A stretch of DNA of 64,000 nt from Serinus canaria (taxonomy: Eukaryota > Chordata > Aves > Passeriformes > Fringillidae). Below are positions 49,401 through 61,900 of this stretch, one piece after another. The notes beneath the pieces are model-generated. The model ran no database searches. It was not told the origin of the DNA and saw only the letters and a program-made list of their open reading frames with translations. Location: assembly GCF_022539315.1 (NCBI RefSeq), contig NC_066314.1:51707180-51771179 (forward strand), written 5' to 3'. The translations under genes and the position numbers were made by a program. The number at the start of each line of letters is the position of its first letter. Within the stretch, counting starts at the first letter, position 1.

Positions 49401-50882
49401 ACGCATACTGAATTTTGGGGTTTTTTGCTGCTCATCTGCTTGTCTGGATATGTTAATACAATTCTCACTCTTGAAGCTCCAAAGGAATGAGAATAATATC
49501 AAATGCTCACACTCCTATTCTCCACTAGGGGAACCCAAATATGTCCTGTCTCAAATAACGAAGTTACTTAACATTAGAGGGGAGTCAATGACAAAATGTT
49601 CCGGTTTGTGCTTACCACTTTTTATTCACTTCCATGACCCATTCTAACCACAGAAAGTGTTAGGAGCCCTGAAACATTGGTTTGTGGTTTGTTTACTCAA
49701 GGATGTGGGGATTAAGTCATGCTGCTCTTGGGGTTTCTTTTTTTCTTTTTTTTTCTTTTGTTGTACTTTTTTAAAGCAATGGGAGAATCAAAGGATATTT
49801 TTTACCATCCTGCTGCCATCTCATCCATCAACTGCCTCACTGCTCCAGATCCCACCTGTATATGATGCTGTTGTGATCCACCTGTCATTGAACTCCTCCT
49901 GTCACAAGTATCTCACTGTTCTTCTCATCATACCCCCGATCTCCTCCTTCCTCCTGAGACCTTTGCAGATACCTACTCCTCCTCAGGATTTACTTCAACT
50001 GTCTTGAAAGCTCTCTTGAGGCCCTCTTTCCCCAGATAAGGATTTTTTTTCTTCATTCTGCTCTAATTACAATACAGTAATCAACACACAGGTGTGTGTC
50101 TTACAGGAAACCATATCACACGCAGCCCTGATCTTGCCAGTGCTGATCTTCAGCTCAAGTTTTTAGTAAGATAGTTCTATAAATACAATGACATCATTCA
50201 TTACATCATTATTTTCCTGTAGGTTTGAATCAGTTTGCTTGCTTTTATAGGAAATTATATGTTCACAGTTCCTTCAACTTAATTGACACCAGGGAAGCGC
50301 CACACACGTTACTTCCAACATTTAGGTCTCAAGTACGTGAACAACATTCCCATCATCCATTAAGTACCCACCCAAAATGGACTTTGTCATCATGCAAGTG
50401 AAAGTAGCTAAGTTAACATAAAAATCAGGTTTAGAATATAAAAGAAAAATTCAGAATATTACTAATGCGGGAAAGGTGAGGGCAAAATTACAATACCTTG
50501 TGCTATGGGGCCTTCTGGCCTGGTTGAAAACACTGGATGCTATGGTAATACAATACCAATGCCAAGAGAACAAAGTTTCAATGACTCCATCTCCCACCAC
50601 CCCAAATCCCTCCTAATAGGGGGGGAGTTTTCCTCCTTTGTATAATTGCAGCCTGTACTATTCATTTCAGCATTGATTGTAAGGGTTTTGCAGAAGAAAA
50701 AAATAGTTCTAGAAACTGAAAGTTCGTTGTATAAAATGAGCTAGATAAGGTGAACTAAAGCACAAAAGTATACATAGAGGAAGAAAATCAAAAGAGACAT
50801 TCTACTTTGTTCGTGGACTACAGGACAGTACAAAAAATCACAAAATTAAAATCAACCTCTCTCTTGAGGATCTCACAGGTTT
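40416..50882. other. intronic, nothing firmly recognised
   Basis: About 10.5 kb of intron. No gene or named repeat was recognised on either strand. Small features only: a GA run at about 43442-43460, an A run at about 44906-44919, a T-rich run with C/G interruptions at about 49735-49762, and a homeodomain-type AT block at 44940-45060 (see findings). Overlapping sense and antisense open frames near 48200-48900 appear to be chance. Confidence 0.45.
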
Positions 50883-51090
50883 CATAGAATCATCAAATGT
50901 TAAGGGGTTGGAAGGGACCTTAGAGATCATCTGTCATCCCTGCTGCCATGTGAAGGGACATTGCCAACTAGACCAAGTTGCTCAAGGCCTTGTTCAACCT
51001 GGCTTTGAACACTGCCTGTCTAACATTCCTTCCTTCAGATCAGTTTAGATCCAGCTCTTGTTCTACTGCTGTTCTACTGCTCCACCAGAA
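50883..51090 (-). mobile_element. CR1 LINE 3' fragment (antisense)
   Basis: The plus strand reads 'catagaatcatcaaatg...ggttggaagggaccttagagatcat', the hallmark reversed CR1 3' terminus of birds. It continues 'gacattgccaactagaccaagttgctcaaggccttgttcaacctggctttgaacactgcc', still collinear with CR1. The element's 3' end is at 50883. The 5' truncation is near 51060-51090, where similarity fades. It is the least diverged CR1 copy here. Confidence 0.9.
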
Positions 51091-53429
51091 AAGAATAGAG
51101 AAAATATTCATAAATTTACGAGTTCTGAAGCCCTCATTATTTGTTGGAAAGGAGGGGCAGAAGGTAAAGGGGAAAGTCTCACAATTGACAGCCACACTAT
51201 TTTCAAATAAAGGCTAATATGTGCATACCAGCACTCATTTTACACACCACTGCCAAAACTGATAAATTGCAAAGTCATCTTTGCAGTGACACTACACACA
51301 GAGCAGAGCCCTGAAAATCAGGGGCTGAAATGGTACACTTTGGGCCATCAGTGTTCTAAGCTGGAAATAACTTTCATGACTCTCTTCGCTACTACCAAAG
51401 ACATGGATGAATTGTTAGTTCAGGATTCAAATTGTTGTTTGACTCCTAACAGGCCTCTACATACAACAAGCTCTAGATGTTTGTGTAATCCTCGGCACCT
51501 CAAGGCTTTGCCACAGCCTCTGGGAATACATTTGTAAGATTTTAATTCAAAGGGTTGAGTTATGCATCTGGACTAACACCCTGCATATGATCACAGAGCT
51601 GCAGCACTACATCCCAAAACCTGCCACCTACATCTATAACAGTCCTGTCAACAGTTCACATTTTAAAATTAATGTGTTAACAATGCACATTTTAAAACTA
51701 TCAAAGTGCTTTTCACTATTTTTTCCAAGAAAAGAGGAAGCCTTGCAACACATAGAAGACACAGATATACGTCTTTGCATGATTTCAGTAAAAATATGTT
51801 TTCTTATTAAAATGTGATGCTATTCTGTGATTATAATAATCTTTTTTTCTTGGGAAATTTATGACTCAGTATGTGTAAATACTCATCTCAAGGGTCTGCC
51901 TTTGTGGTGGCTTTGGCCACCTGCAGATCTCACTGTGTTTGTGTGTGAATTGCATCAGAGTTGTGTGTATAATAGATTCTCCCTTCTTTTGCCTTCCCTA
52001 TCCATCTGGGTGCTTGCTAAGTATGCTGGCTGGCCACCTTATTAGCAACAAAAATGGGACTTGAGTCCCAGCAAGACTCTGGTGGAAGCTGGAGCTCTCC
52101 CTGTTGACTGCCGAGGTGTTCAACCACTTCCAGCACTTCAGCAAGGACTTTCCAGTGCATGGTTGTGGACTCTGGTTGCTTTAGTGCTGCAGAGTGTGGA
52201 GAGCTTTTGATTACACTTAACTCAGCACGGGCTAAGGGCACTCCACTGTCACTAGATAAACTCTTCATATAATGCAGCTCTGTACATGTGCCGCGCTCTT
52301 TTGTTGGTTCCCCCATAGGGCAGGTTCATGTATGTGGAAATCTGATGGGTTTTCAGTGGCAGAGACAGATTCCTGGCTAACCATGCACCAGCATTTCTCT
52401 GCCACAGCTTTCCCAGCAAGGCTACCATATGTTCACAGTCTGGATCTGTCTCACCTCAAACCCCAAGTGCTATACCTAGGCCAAGCCACATGTGACACCA
52501 ACACGCTGGTCACCCCTACATGGCATGAGATTAAGCCTTAGTAAGAAAGCTGAGCTGGTGTTTCAAAGAAGCAAAGAGAAAGGGAGAAGTTTGTGCAGCA
52601 CATTGTCATTGCCGGTGGTATTTTCCAGACTAACAGTAAGCTTGGGTTGTTTACTGGATCCCAAACTTTCATTGCATGTATACAGGAAAACAGATGCTTC
52701 CCACTCCCGGGCCCCATGCCCAAGCAGGCTCCCTCAGCAACATCACAGGCAGGGGACAAAAAGCAGGGCAGCAGAGACATTGCTTCCTGCCCCTGTCTGC
52801 TCTGAGCCAGCGATAGAGCATTATCTATCCTGCACACTTCTCTGGCCTCCTTGCCAGGCTATCAGGCGGGCTCACAGCATGCAGTTTGCATTTCCTGCTC
52901 TGTAGGAACAGCTGCTGCCTCCGCTCCCAAACAGGGAACAGAGGCCAGGGCTTGCAAGCACTTTGACTCAAACAGGACGTATGGGGCAGGGATGAGAGAG
53001 CTGGGAAGAGAGCCACATCTCCTAGAGCCTGAGCAGGTGGGTGCCCCGACTACTAGGTTGCCTTTTATCTTCCAGCATTAAAGGCCTGGCATGGTCCATC
53101 CAGAGCCCTATCTTCAGTAAGCCTCAGGTGCAGTCCTCCAATTGATTCATTTATGCCAGCATAAATTAAATTTCAGGCTCTTACAATGAATTAAAGAGGC
53201 AAAGATGAAACAGAGTACAAAAGCAAATACATAACCATTTGATTTCAGGATGCTCACCTGTCTGTCTTTTGCTTCTTCTTCTGAAGTAATGGTTCTGGTC
53301 CCTGCCTGTGCCAGGACTGTGATTTATCGTGCCCCTCTGTGCCCCGAAGATCTTTCTTCAATTTTCTGCCTGAAGAAAGGGACACAGGCTGCTTGAGGAC
53401 GTGATGCACTCACTGTTCCCCTCTCCAGT
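51091..53429. other. intronic, nothing recognised
   Basis: No exon or repeat family was recognised. The 52600-53080 part is slightly GC-richer, but its open frames show no known domain. Confidence 0.5.
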
Positions 53430-53800
53430 GGCATTTCTTTATATAAGCAGCCAAATAGCAAAACATGTCAGTGTTCATTACTAATTTTGTTATTTATAGT
53501 GAGCTGCCACAGATGGAGACTGCAGCACCATTCTATCTTTAGGGCGTAGTGCCTGCCTGTCCGTACAGACAATTGGTAATTAGCACAAGAACAAATTGTT
53601 TATCTATTCTCAAACATAAATAAATAGGAGACCCATTTATCCATCAAAATTCAACTGCCTCCCTTTGCCAGATCTCCAGGTTAACTGCTTAATGAATAGA
53701 GCTCATTGCTTCGGGCACTTCAGCAAAGATAAAAGGTCTTTAAAGGAAATTAAATATGCAATAAAAAATAACTAGCAACATACTGAACAAATAGCATTTA
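53430..53800 (+). promoter_or_regulatory. Candidate intronic regulatory block upstream of SYN3 exon
   Basis: This is a compact cluster of motifs seen directly: TATATAAG at 53440-53447, a perfect MEF2-type TTATTTATAG at 53490-53499, an E-box-like CAGATG at about 53511-53516, and an ACAATTG followed by TAATTA (53577-53582). AT-rich, low-repeat sequence surrounds them. MEF2 and homeodomain sites are typical of neuronal and muscle enhancers. Function is inferred; such motifs also occur by chance in AT-rich DNA. Confidence 0.25.
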
Positions 53801-54741
53801 GATTACAAGAATCATGAGCACAAGACAAGATGAAGGGCACAGGGATGCCAAGCAGAAATGTAGAATTGGACCAACCAGTACATAGGGGAAATGTGGTGCA
53901 TATATCCTACTTACTCCTGATATATGCACTTCCTACCAGTACAGCCGCCCAGCTCTGAGCTGATCACTCCAAGTGAATACTTGCATGAGCATAAAACTGG
54001 AAAAGAAGAGGCAGAGAGGGTACTTGCAGTTCTTCTTGCAGTTCTTCAAGTAAAATCAATCCCACATGTGGTCTAGGATAACCTGGTATGCCTTGGGTGG
54101 CAGGACCCTTCCCAATGGAAACAACACACAAGCCAGGGAGAACACATGACTTTTTCTATTTTTATTGCTGATTCCAATCCTTCTTTGTTTTCTTTTATTC
54201 TCTATACTCACCCCTGAAGGCAGAGAAGAACAGGCTTTATGAATAGATGGACTCTGTGAGTTGCACCTAAGTGTTGGCCCCACTTCCTTCTCTCGTTGTC
54301 TCTCACCCTCCCTGTGGATGGGAGGAGTGCACTCACTATTAAGGCCAAAGCAGTCCGTGTGGAGAAGAACAAACAACCCTTGTCTCTCTCACCATTCAGG
54401 TGTTATCAGTATCTGAATGTTCACTTACTCAAGTGCAACAGTGTTTTACATGCATATGGGTGTATATAAATCCTTATGTGCAGAGTGGGAAAACTGCTAT
54501 CACACGGCAGAAGTGGGTCAGATCTGAGGAACTCTGCCCGGCCTCCATTTTCAATCATATGGGATCCAGTAAAGCACTATTTGCTCACTGCCCTATCATC
54601 CAGGCAAACTTTATTTGGCCTTATTATATAGTTTACAGCATCCAGGAAGGAGGTAAAAGCTACTAAATAAAAGAAAATTATTCCAAATACCGTGACTAGA
54701 AAAAAAAAAAAACCTCATGAAAGGGTCTTTTTGTCTTTCAG
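53801..54741 (+). other. SYN3: SYN3 intron end with acceptor
   Basis: The last 940 bases before the SYN3 exon. The 3' end is a polypyrimidine tract (gggtctttttgtctttcag) with AG at 54740-54741. A 14-bp tandem repeat (cttgcagttcttct) lies at about 54026-54048. Nothing else was recognised. Confidence 0.7.
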
Positions 54742-54804
54742 CTCTCAACTCCAAATTTTCCTATAGTGGTCAAGCTGGGACATGCTCATGCTGGAATGGG
54801 GAAG
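54742..54804 (+). CDS. SYN3: SYN3 internal exon (synapsin III, ATP-grasp segment)
   Basis: Synapsin III is a neuronal phosphoprotein on the cytoplasmic face of synaptic vesicles. Its conserved C domain has an ATP-grasp fold that binds ATP. This 63-nt, phase-0 exon encodes 21 residues, beginning LSTPNF and ending PIVVKLGHAHAGMGK. The lysine after the valines and the glycine-rich GHAHAGMGK loop belong to the ATP-binding site in this family. Ala in GHAHAG and Leu in KLG fit SYN3; SYN1 and SYN2 have KMGHAHSG or KIGHAHSG. Boundaries: tctttcag before, GTAAGT at 54805-54810 after, both consensus. By the usual numbering it is exon 6, the first exon 3' of the TIMP3-bearing intron. The upstream exon (ending in the PNHK region) and the next exon (starting VKVEN) are not in the window. 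It is too short to appear as a standalone open frame. Confidence 0.95.
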
Positions 54805-54825
54805 GTAAGTAAAAGGAAAAAAATT

Positions 54826-54854
54826 AAAAAAAAAAAAAATTTATATATATATAT
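54826..54854 (+). repeat. A-run and TA repeat just after SYN3 donor
   Basis: An A run (54826-54839) followed by a TA dinucleotide run (about 54843-54854), starting only 21 nt after the exon end. It is likely variable in length. Confidence 0.85.
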
Positions 54855-57800
54855 CTGGAAACAGATACATATGTGGCTCAGTATTCCTGTGATTACACAT
54901 GGCATGTGACCAGTCAGCTAAGGGGTTAAACCTCCCCACAACCTATCTGGGTCGCACTGGCTGTTCCTGTGGGAGAAAAGGCCTTTTCCCACTGTCACGC
55001 ACTTGGAGACAGGCAGTGGGATTGGGTTGGAGGCTGTCTGGGATGCGGAAAGGGGGGGTTGGTGAAGTGTGGGGGAAAAGCTGGCTGGGCTGAAGTCATT
55101 AGGCTTGTCTTTTATACATTTTCTTTTCTCCTGAAAGTGGTAGTGTTGTTTATTCAAGCACCTGTAAAGTGCAGCTACACCCCATAGCACTCACAATGAG
55201 GAGCTGGGCTTCTTGAGTGCATTATGATGACCTTATTCAAAAAATGGGAGCCCTTCAGTTATTTTTTTCCTCCTTGCAAGGAAGAACAAGACCTTACAAA
55301 GCAGAGTAGCTGGTTGCCTGCCAAGGAATCCTGAAAAACAGTTCACTACCCAGAAGGACCAATTTGTTTTTCCCAGGCTCTCTGGGATCTTTATTCCCCC
55401 AGTGAATTAGCAGCCCCTGTTTCTTGGGGTGACTGGGCTCCCCTTTCAGGGGGTCATCACCCGCACATTCCTGCTGTACTTGAGTCTCCTCTTTCTTCCA
55501 TATATCTTTTCAAAAGACTTCCCCTATCTGTCTAAAACTTGGTTTGTTCAGAAGTACAAAATTGAGGTATCATCTCTGAATCCAAATGAGTGGTACATGA
55601 ACTTCGTAACTCATATGCCTGTCACAGTGCTTCCCTAGAGCAGACAGACCTTCTCCTGGCCTCACACTTTGCCTGAAAAATATGTATAGTTACACCAAAT
55701 TGAAACTTGGTACAGTTTGTTTGTTTGGGCTCTGGAAACGGAAGCCCTTTCTGGCTTGCTGGATTGCACATGGAACATCTAATAATCTTTCTTGCTCTGG
55801 TTGCAATGTTCCCCTGTCTGGATGGTAGCTGCTGGGGAGGAAGTGGGCACAGATCCCTGTGCCAGTGGTGGAGCTGGCTTTCAGCATCAAGGAACAAATA
55901 TGTAAATAAGCAGGAAATGTTGGTTAATATATTGGTGCTGCCTATGTTAAGCAGGCAGAGGTGTCATTGAATTAGAGTGTGTGCAGACAGTCTAGAGATG
56001 CTTATAGGGAGCCACTAACTTGTTCCTAGGAAGCATTTAATTAGCAAAAACCAACCAGGACAAACTAGGAGGAAAACCTCTCCCCTGAGACCTTGCAAGC
56101 CCGCATGTCTCTGACTGCTCTGCCATTTCACCTGTAATGCAGGGCTTCATGTGTCTCATGCACCAAGGATCCTTAGTGGCTACAGAAATTAGGGCAGAAT
56201 CAGAGAGAAGTACTCCAAAATTGAACAACATTTCCAGACAAAACTCTCAGCAGAACATTTAGCTGTTGTCTTCTGCAGCACACACCAGATCTTCTTCCAC
56301 CTCATACTTTCCCTCCCTTTTTATTCTTTAATTATGTTGATTTTTGCTGTCAAAAAGTTAAGAAAGAAGAGAGTTTCTATTCAGACTCCTGGCACAATTG
56401 TACTCAGAGGTACAAGGAGGGTATGTAGGAAGTCGTTCCAGATAAAGATAAGCTAACAGATAGCATCTTAGAAGAAAGAATTGGTCTGAAGCCAAGTTTA
56501 CTTTAGTCCATTATGAAATTAGTGACTACTAGCAAAGTCTGGATGTGCATTTGGGCACAGAGTTTCAACACTGCTTTGTTCAGTAGATGGGGAAGGTATA
56601 GGAAGCAAGGGTTGTTGACCTTATGGTTTTAGTTTGGGCCCTTCTCCAGCCACAAGTAGCTGCAAGGAAAATTTAGACTGATTAAATTTTCTCTCTTCAG
56701 TCTCACTGCATTTCATTGCACAGAGCAAAAAAAAGAGAGAAAGAAAAAATAAAATTAAGAATTAATCAGTTGGTTTAAAACACAAGTAACAAGAATTTGT
56801 TTCATGCTTTTTTGAAACAGTAAGGTTCAAGCCCAAGCAGGACTGACAAAAGAAACTGCAAAAAATATCAGGAGAAATACAGGGAAGCGCAGTTAGGGGT
56901 ATACTAGAAAAGTAACACCTACAGATTAAAAAAAAAGCAAACCTACAATAAAGTAATGCAGAAGAGGGAAGTTCCCAGAAAACATTATGTTGTTTTTAAC
57001 CATCGTAATACAAAAGCATTAACCAGTGAGATTAGAGAGAGAGCTAAATTATTTCCTTGCACTGGTTTTCAGAAGTAGAGATGATAGCAGGAAATAGCAG
57101 GTCTTTAACTATAAAATATAGATAATATGAAAAGAGATAGATTTGCTTTTGGTTTGATGTGCGCAACAAAGTAAATTTTAATAAAGCACCTGCATCAGGT
57201 CATGTTTTGTATTAAACCAGTGACTGGAGAAACAAAAGATAGAATAACCAATGTGTTAGCCAAAGTACACACGTGAGTATTAAAATAGTACTTACTGCAA
57301 CAAATGATGCCAAGATAGCAAGCCACCTGTAACTGGTGCTTCAAAGGATGTGAGCATTCAGGTTACAGTGTTATTACAACAGATATTGTCCAGGAAGTAG
57401 TTACTTTTTATTTTTGTTATTAATGATAAAATCATGTGTAATGGGAGGCACCAACATGTAGAAGAATGAGCAAAGGGAAGTCCAGGCACTGTTATCCTTT
57501 ATTTGTCTGAGGCAGTGGCCAGGAGCCAAAAGAATTCTGGATGCAGAAAATGCCTCTTCCCCAAAGAGTTTCACCAGCTGCTTTCAGGGAGATTTGTGTC
57601 ATTTCACAGTTTTCTTCAGTTTTTCTGTGTTACAGACCAGAGGAATTATAATGATTACCTGATACCTATTGCAAATTAATGTTCATAACATTCTTGGAAG
57701 TGTAAGTGCTGAATGTTTATTATTTTGCAATAATTGCTAGAAGGAGCATAATTATAATACACTTTCATTTTCACATATTGTTTGTTTTGACATAATTTTC

Positions 57801-58886
57801 ACAAAATTCACTCACCCCTTTTTTTATCAGAGGGCTGGACAAAGAATCCTGAAAGCTAAAATTAAAAATAACCACAGTAGGACTTGTACAAAATGGGCTC
57901 TATTGACTGCCTTTCTCTTAAGGGTGGGTCACCATAACTGTCTTTAGCTTGGGAGAGGAGCAGCTATTTTTCAGGATCAGAGCCAAAAGGGGTGGCACTA
58001 TACTATTTGTGAAAGAAATGCTCTTGCCAAGTGATGTGTGCATGTGAGGTGCACATGGAGATGGAGAAAACACATTTGCAATAACAGGCATTTTTTGAAA
58101 TTTCCATTGGGAAATGCAGAAACAATAGTTTCTCTATTGTCTTGAACAGAGACACCAGTAATAGCCTTCACCCAGGAACAGACAGTCTTCTAATCTAAAA
58201 ACAGGACATGTGCCCCTCAGCCCCTCCCATGACCATCATTATTCTTCTTCCAAAATTTAGGATCAGTTCATATTTCCATGGCACTGAAAGATCATAACAA
58301 GTGCTCTCTGTGCTGCTGGCCCTGTGCAGTATCGATAGAAATAAAATATTTGTAGAAATACTGCTTAGACATCTGTTTACAGTGGAGTCAGCAGAGAAGG
58401 GCCTTTCTCATGTTGTACTTAAGTTGCCCAGACTCACAGGATCAACAGTACTCAAGGAATCTTCCAGGAAAACCGTGGATGGACACTGAGAGATGTCTTT
58501 GCCTGTGCAGAACAGAAATGCTGTTTACCCAGCAGCTCCTTAGAGGTCAAGCCATTTTTAAGCATTGTGTAGTTTGAGCCTACCTACCCCCGAAATTATT
58601 GGGGGTCTCTGTTGAATAGGGACAGCACTGCAGTGAGAAAGGAATAACACTTCTTCCTGACTCCAGATCTCATAATGCCAAAGCCCATGGAAAAGAATAA
58701 AGCTCTGAGTGTGTTAGTATTTGCCATTTGTGTGTTAACATGACCCTAAAGTGCCCTAGGAACGGAGCCCAGTACTGCAAATTCACTCAAAGAGCCTCTT
58801 CACCTATTCCTGATCAGATCATGAGAAGGAAACAACTGCCATATCTACAAAGAGTCTGTTCATGTGACTTTACATATATTTATATC

Positions 58887-58889
<3 letters not shown>

Positions 58890-58924
<35 letters not shown>
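58890..58924. repeat. (TA)n microsatellite
   Basis: Perfect alternating AT of about 35 nt, preceded by tacatatatttatatcaat and followed by gtatatttt. A likely length polymorphism. Confidence 0.95.
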
Positions 58925-58928
<4 letters not shown>

Positions 58929-61900
58929 TTTCCTACTCCTACTTCATTTTTAGACCTCTCTAATTAGGTCAGTTTAAGAGTCACTCTTGTCCCTTCCTGC
59001 CCCATAATTATGAAAACACCTTCCCAGTACAAATCCTGGCTCGGATGAATTTATGACATTGTAGAAGAAAAACTTGTTGTTCAAAATAATATGGTCAGAG
59101 TTATTTTCTCGCTTACTGGATGGGAAAGACTTCTCTGCTTCTTTTTTTTCCCCTGGTATAAATATAGCACAAACTAAACAGAGCCACTCTGTAATGTAAA
59201 AGTACTGAAAGGTTTTTATCAGGAAGGACAGCTCGTCACCTTGTCTCTCTTGAGACTGGAAATAGAATGTTCCAAAAGTGAGAGCTTTGAAAATCCAGTG
59301 TGCTAAAGGGGAAAGGAAGGGAAAAGGCTGCCTCAGTTTGTCAAGGAACAAATATTTTCTTTTAGAGAAGACAAATAATGACTTGACATGTAACATTCAT
59401 TCACAACAGAGCAGCCCAATCACTGCATTCCCACTGACTCATGAGTGAGGATGTTCCAAATGTCTTGAAAATAGCAAAAATATCCCCATTTCTTGTACAT
59501 CAGTCTGAAAGCTTTTGCTGAACACCGGAAACAGTGACTGACCCAAGGCACCAAGGACCACAGCAGCCAAGACCTGGGCTCTGTATTAGGAAGGTTCAAG
59601 GCATTAAAGGCATCACATGGGGAACTTCAGTGTGAGGATAATAAGGAAATGCAGATGCTATTGTGACTTCACTATTTTGGGGTGGGTCAAAGTTAGGACT
59701 AAACTGATTGTGTGTCAGTTGGATTGGGTATTTTCTGAGAAGAGCATAGTTTGGGGTAGAGGAAAGGAGACATTAAGGAAACCACCCGCACAGAACTGTT
59801 CCTGAAGACCCACTATCCCAAGATGGTAGGGTCCCTACAGAAAGGCTGAGAGCAGGTCGAGATGGACAAAAAATCACAAGCTTTGTGTGGCTGCACCAGT
59901 TCCTCTGGAGGAAAACACTCAGACCATGCATTTTCACAAGCCTACCAAGACTAAGTTAAACACCACATTGCCAAGTCCAGCCCTGGCTCAGCCTTGGACA
60001 CTCACCTTCCAGCTGAACCTGGCTCTAACCTCGTTTTGGACAAAGAAAGTGCCTCTGCAAGTTATCTCCAGTGATGTGTATTTAGCCTGTAGGGCAGAGT
60101 TAACCTCAAAAGCAGAGTTCACACTGGATGACACTCAAGAAAGGCAAGGCCAGGGCAGTCCTAGGAGACTAAAATAATGATGGCCCTTTGGCTAACCGAT
60201 TATTTTTTCATGTGGCCACATAATGAAAGCTAAAGGGGACTGCAAAGCAAGACCTTGCAGTGCTTAGACTGAGGATAAGGGAGGAGAGCTGTAGCCCTGG
60301 GACCCTGGTGTCCAGGAACATCTGGGATGTAGAAGAGGCAGTAGATTAGGGAACTGTGAGACAGAGGAAGCAGAAGTCTCTACCCAGACAGATCCTTCAC
60401 TAAAGGAACCTGTGCTCACAGATCTGAGGTCTGGCTCAGACTGCCCAGGAAATTGCCACAGTGGGGTTTTAACTCTACCAGAACCAATACAAAACCATGC
60501 CTTGCAAGAAAAGTCTCAAAACAAGGTCTGCAACAGGGATGAAGCAGAGTGTTTCTTCATGACCTGCCCTTTGGATTGCTCTCCAGCCAAAGGCAGAAAG
60601 ATCAGCGCTTCTTAGGCAGGCTGAGGATGGCAATAGGTACCAGATGCAGGTCATGTGGTGGCATCAGGCTCTGAGATGGCACCACAGGGCAAAGGGATGG
60701 TCACATCTGTGTATGCCCCAGCAAAACAGCCAGACTCCCCTTTCCAACAGGGAGCATACTAGGGCATCACTGGTGCCTGGGTTAGAGAAGAGAGCCAGAA
60801 GGAAAAGAGGAGCTTTCTTACTCAGAAAAGGCATTTGTCAATACACTGGGCCAAGCCCTTCTTAACAGGTCACTAAAATGCTACGGCAAACAGCAACTTA
60901 TGGCTTCAGAATTAGTCTATTGCTGCTCAAACAGCCAGCACAGCTAAGCAAACAGGCTGCCAGGACAGGGGCCGTGTTTGTAGCCACTGTTTGCACTCCT
61001 CTATGGAGTTAATGGGATATAGCATTTATCCTAAGAGGATTGCAAAATAAAAGAGAAAGGGGGAAAATGGCTGCCTGTTGGTTTCTTTTCAATTCCTTTT
61101 ATCAGTTTCATGTGTTGGCCAACCTGCCATTTTAGAAGACAGATTTGTCTCTTGTAAGGTAAATTGGTAACTTTGCACTAGATTGATTTTAATAGTACCT
61201 TCCAAAATAATGCCTTCTGGTGTCACACCACAGCCACCCTGGCTTTGGCTATGTCTGGGATTTTTTCTCCTGTTAAGAAAATGGATATCTATTGACATCT
61301 ACAAGGCAGGAGGAAATGAATTGTACAAAATTTAAATGTAGAAAGCTAATAAAATGGGGGACTCAATAGATAAGGCAGGAAAATAAATCTAATTTGACTG
61401 TAACTTGAGTGCTTCCTGTTTATGAAGTAATAACCATACCCTGGGATAAACCAGCATTAACCCAGAACACGGCTGTTGTTTTGTCAAATTTGGCTGGCTC
61501 TAACAATTAACAAATGGTGGCTCAGATTTCAGCTTTGGTGTGGTGATTATTTTGATGCCTGATGGGAAATAAGGCTGTGATCCCCTACAAGGGGACTTCT
61601 GTGAGTTGCTTTTTCTGAAAACTCCATGGGAAGTACTCTGGTACAGGCCGGGGAAGATGCCAGAGCTGTTTTCTGAGGACTGTGCAGTGGTGTAGCACTG
61701 TGGGAGTCATCTTTATTTTTCATTTCTTACTTTGTGTCCTTGGTGAGTTCCCCCTCTTTATTAACTCAGCCAAAAGTCCTCAGACCCATTCGAGAGATTT
61801 TCAATTGCTTTCCTTCTCTGCCTCAAGGGAAAGGGTGGTGGAGGAGGAGGAAAAATGGACCCTTCCTTTCCAGACATGCTATATTTTTAAGGAAACATCA

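Larger units (their letters stand above)
2431..54741 (+). other. SYN3: SYN3 large intron (3' portion), host of nested TIMP3
   Basis: All sequence between the TIMP3 promoter and the SYN3 exon at 54742 is assigned to one SYN3 intron (intron 5 in the usual numbering, where TIMP3 is nested antisense). The ends support this: a TIMP3 first exon on the minus strand at the left and a plus-strand SYN3 exon with a proper acceptor at the right. No synapsin exon or other recognisable gene was found between them. SYN3 exons encoding the N-terminus and the first part of the C domain must lie left of the window. The contents are listed separately. Confidence 0.8.

Noticed and set aside
58974..59396. Minus-strand 140-codon frame
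   Set aside because: Phe/Lys-rich text from AT-rich DNA, with no domain recognised and no splice context.
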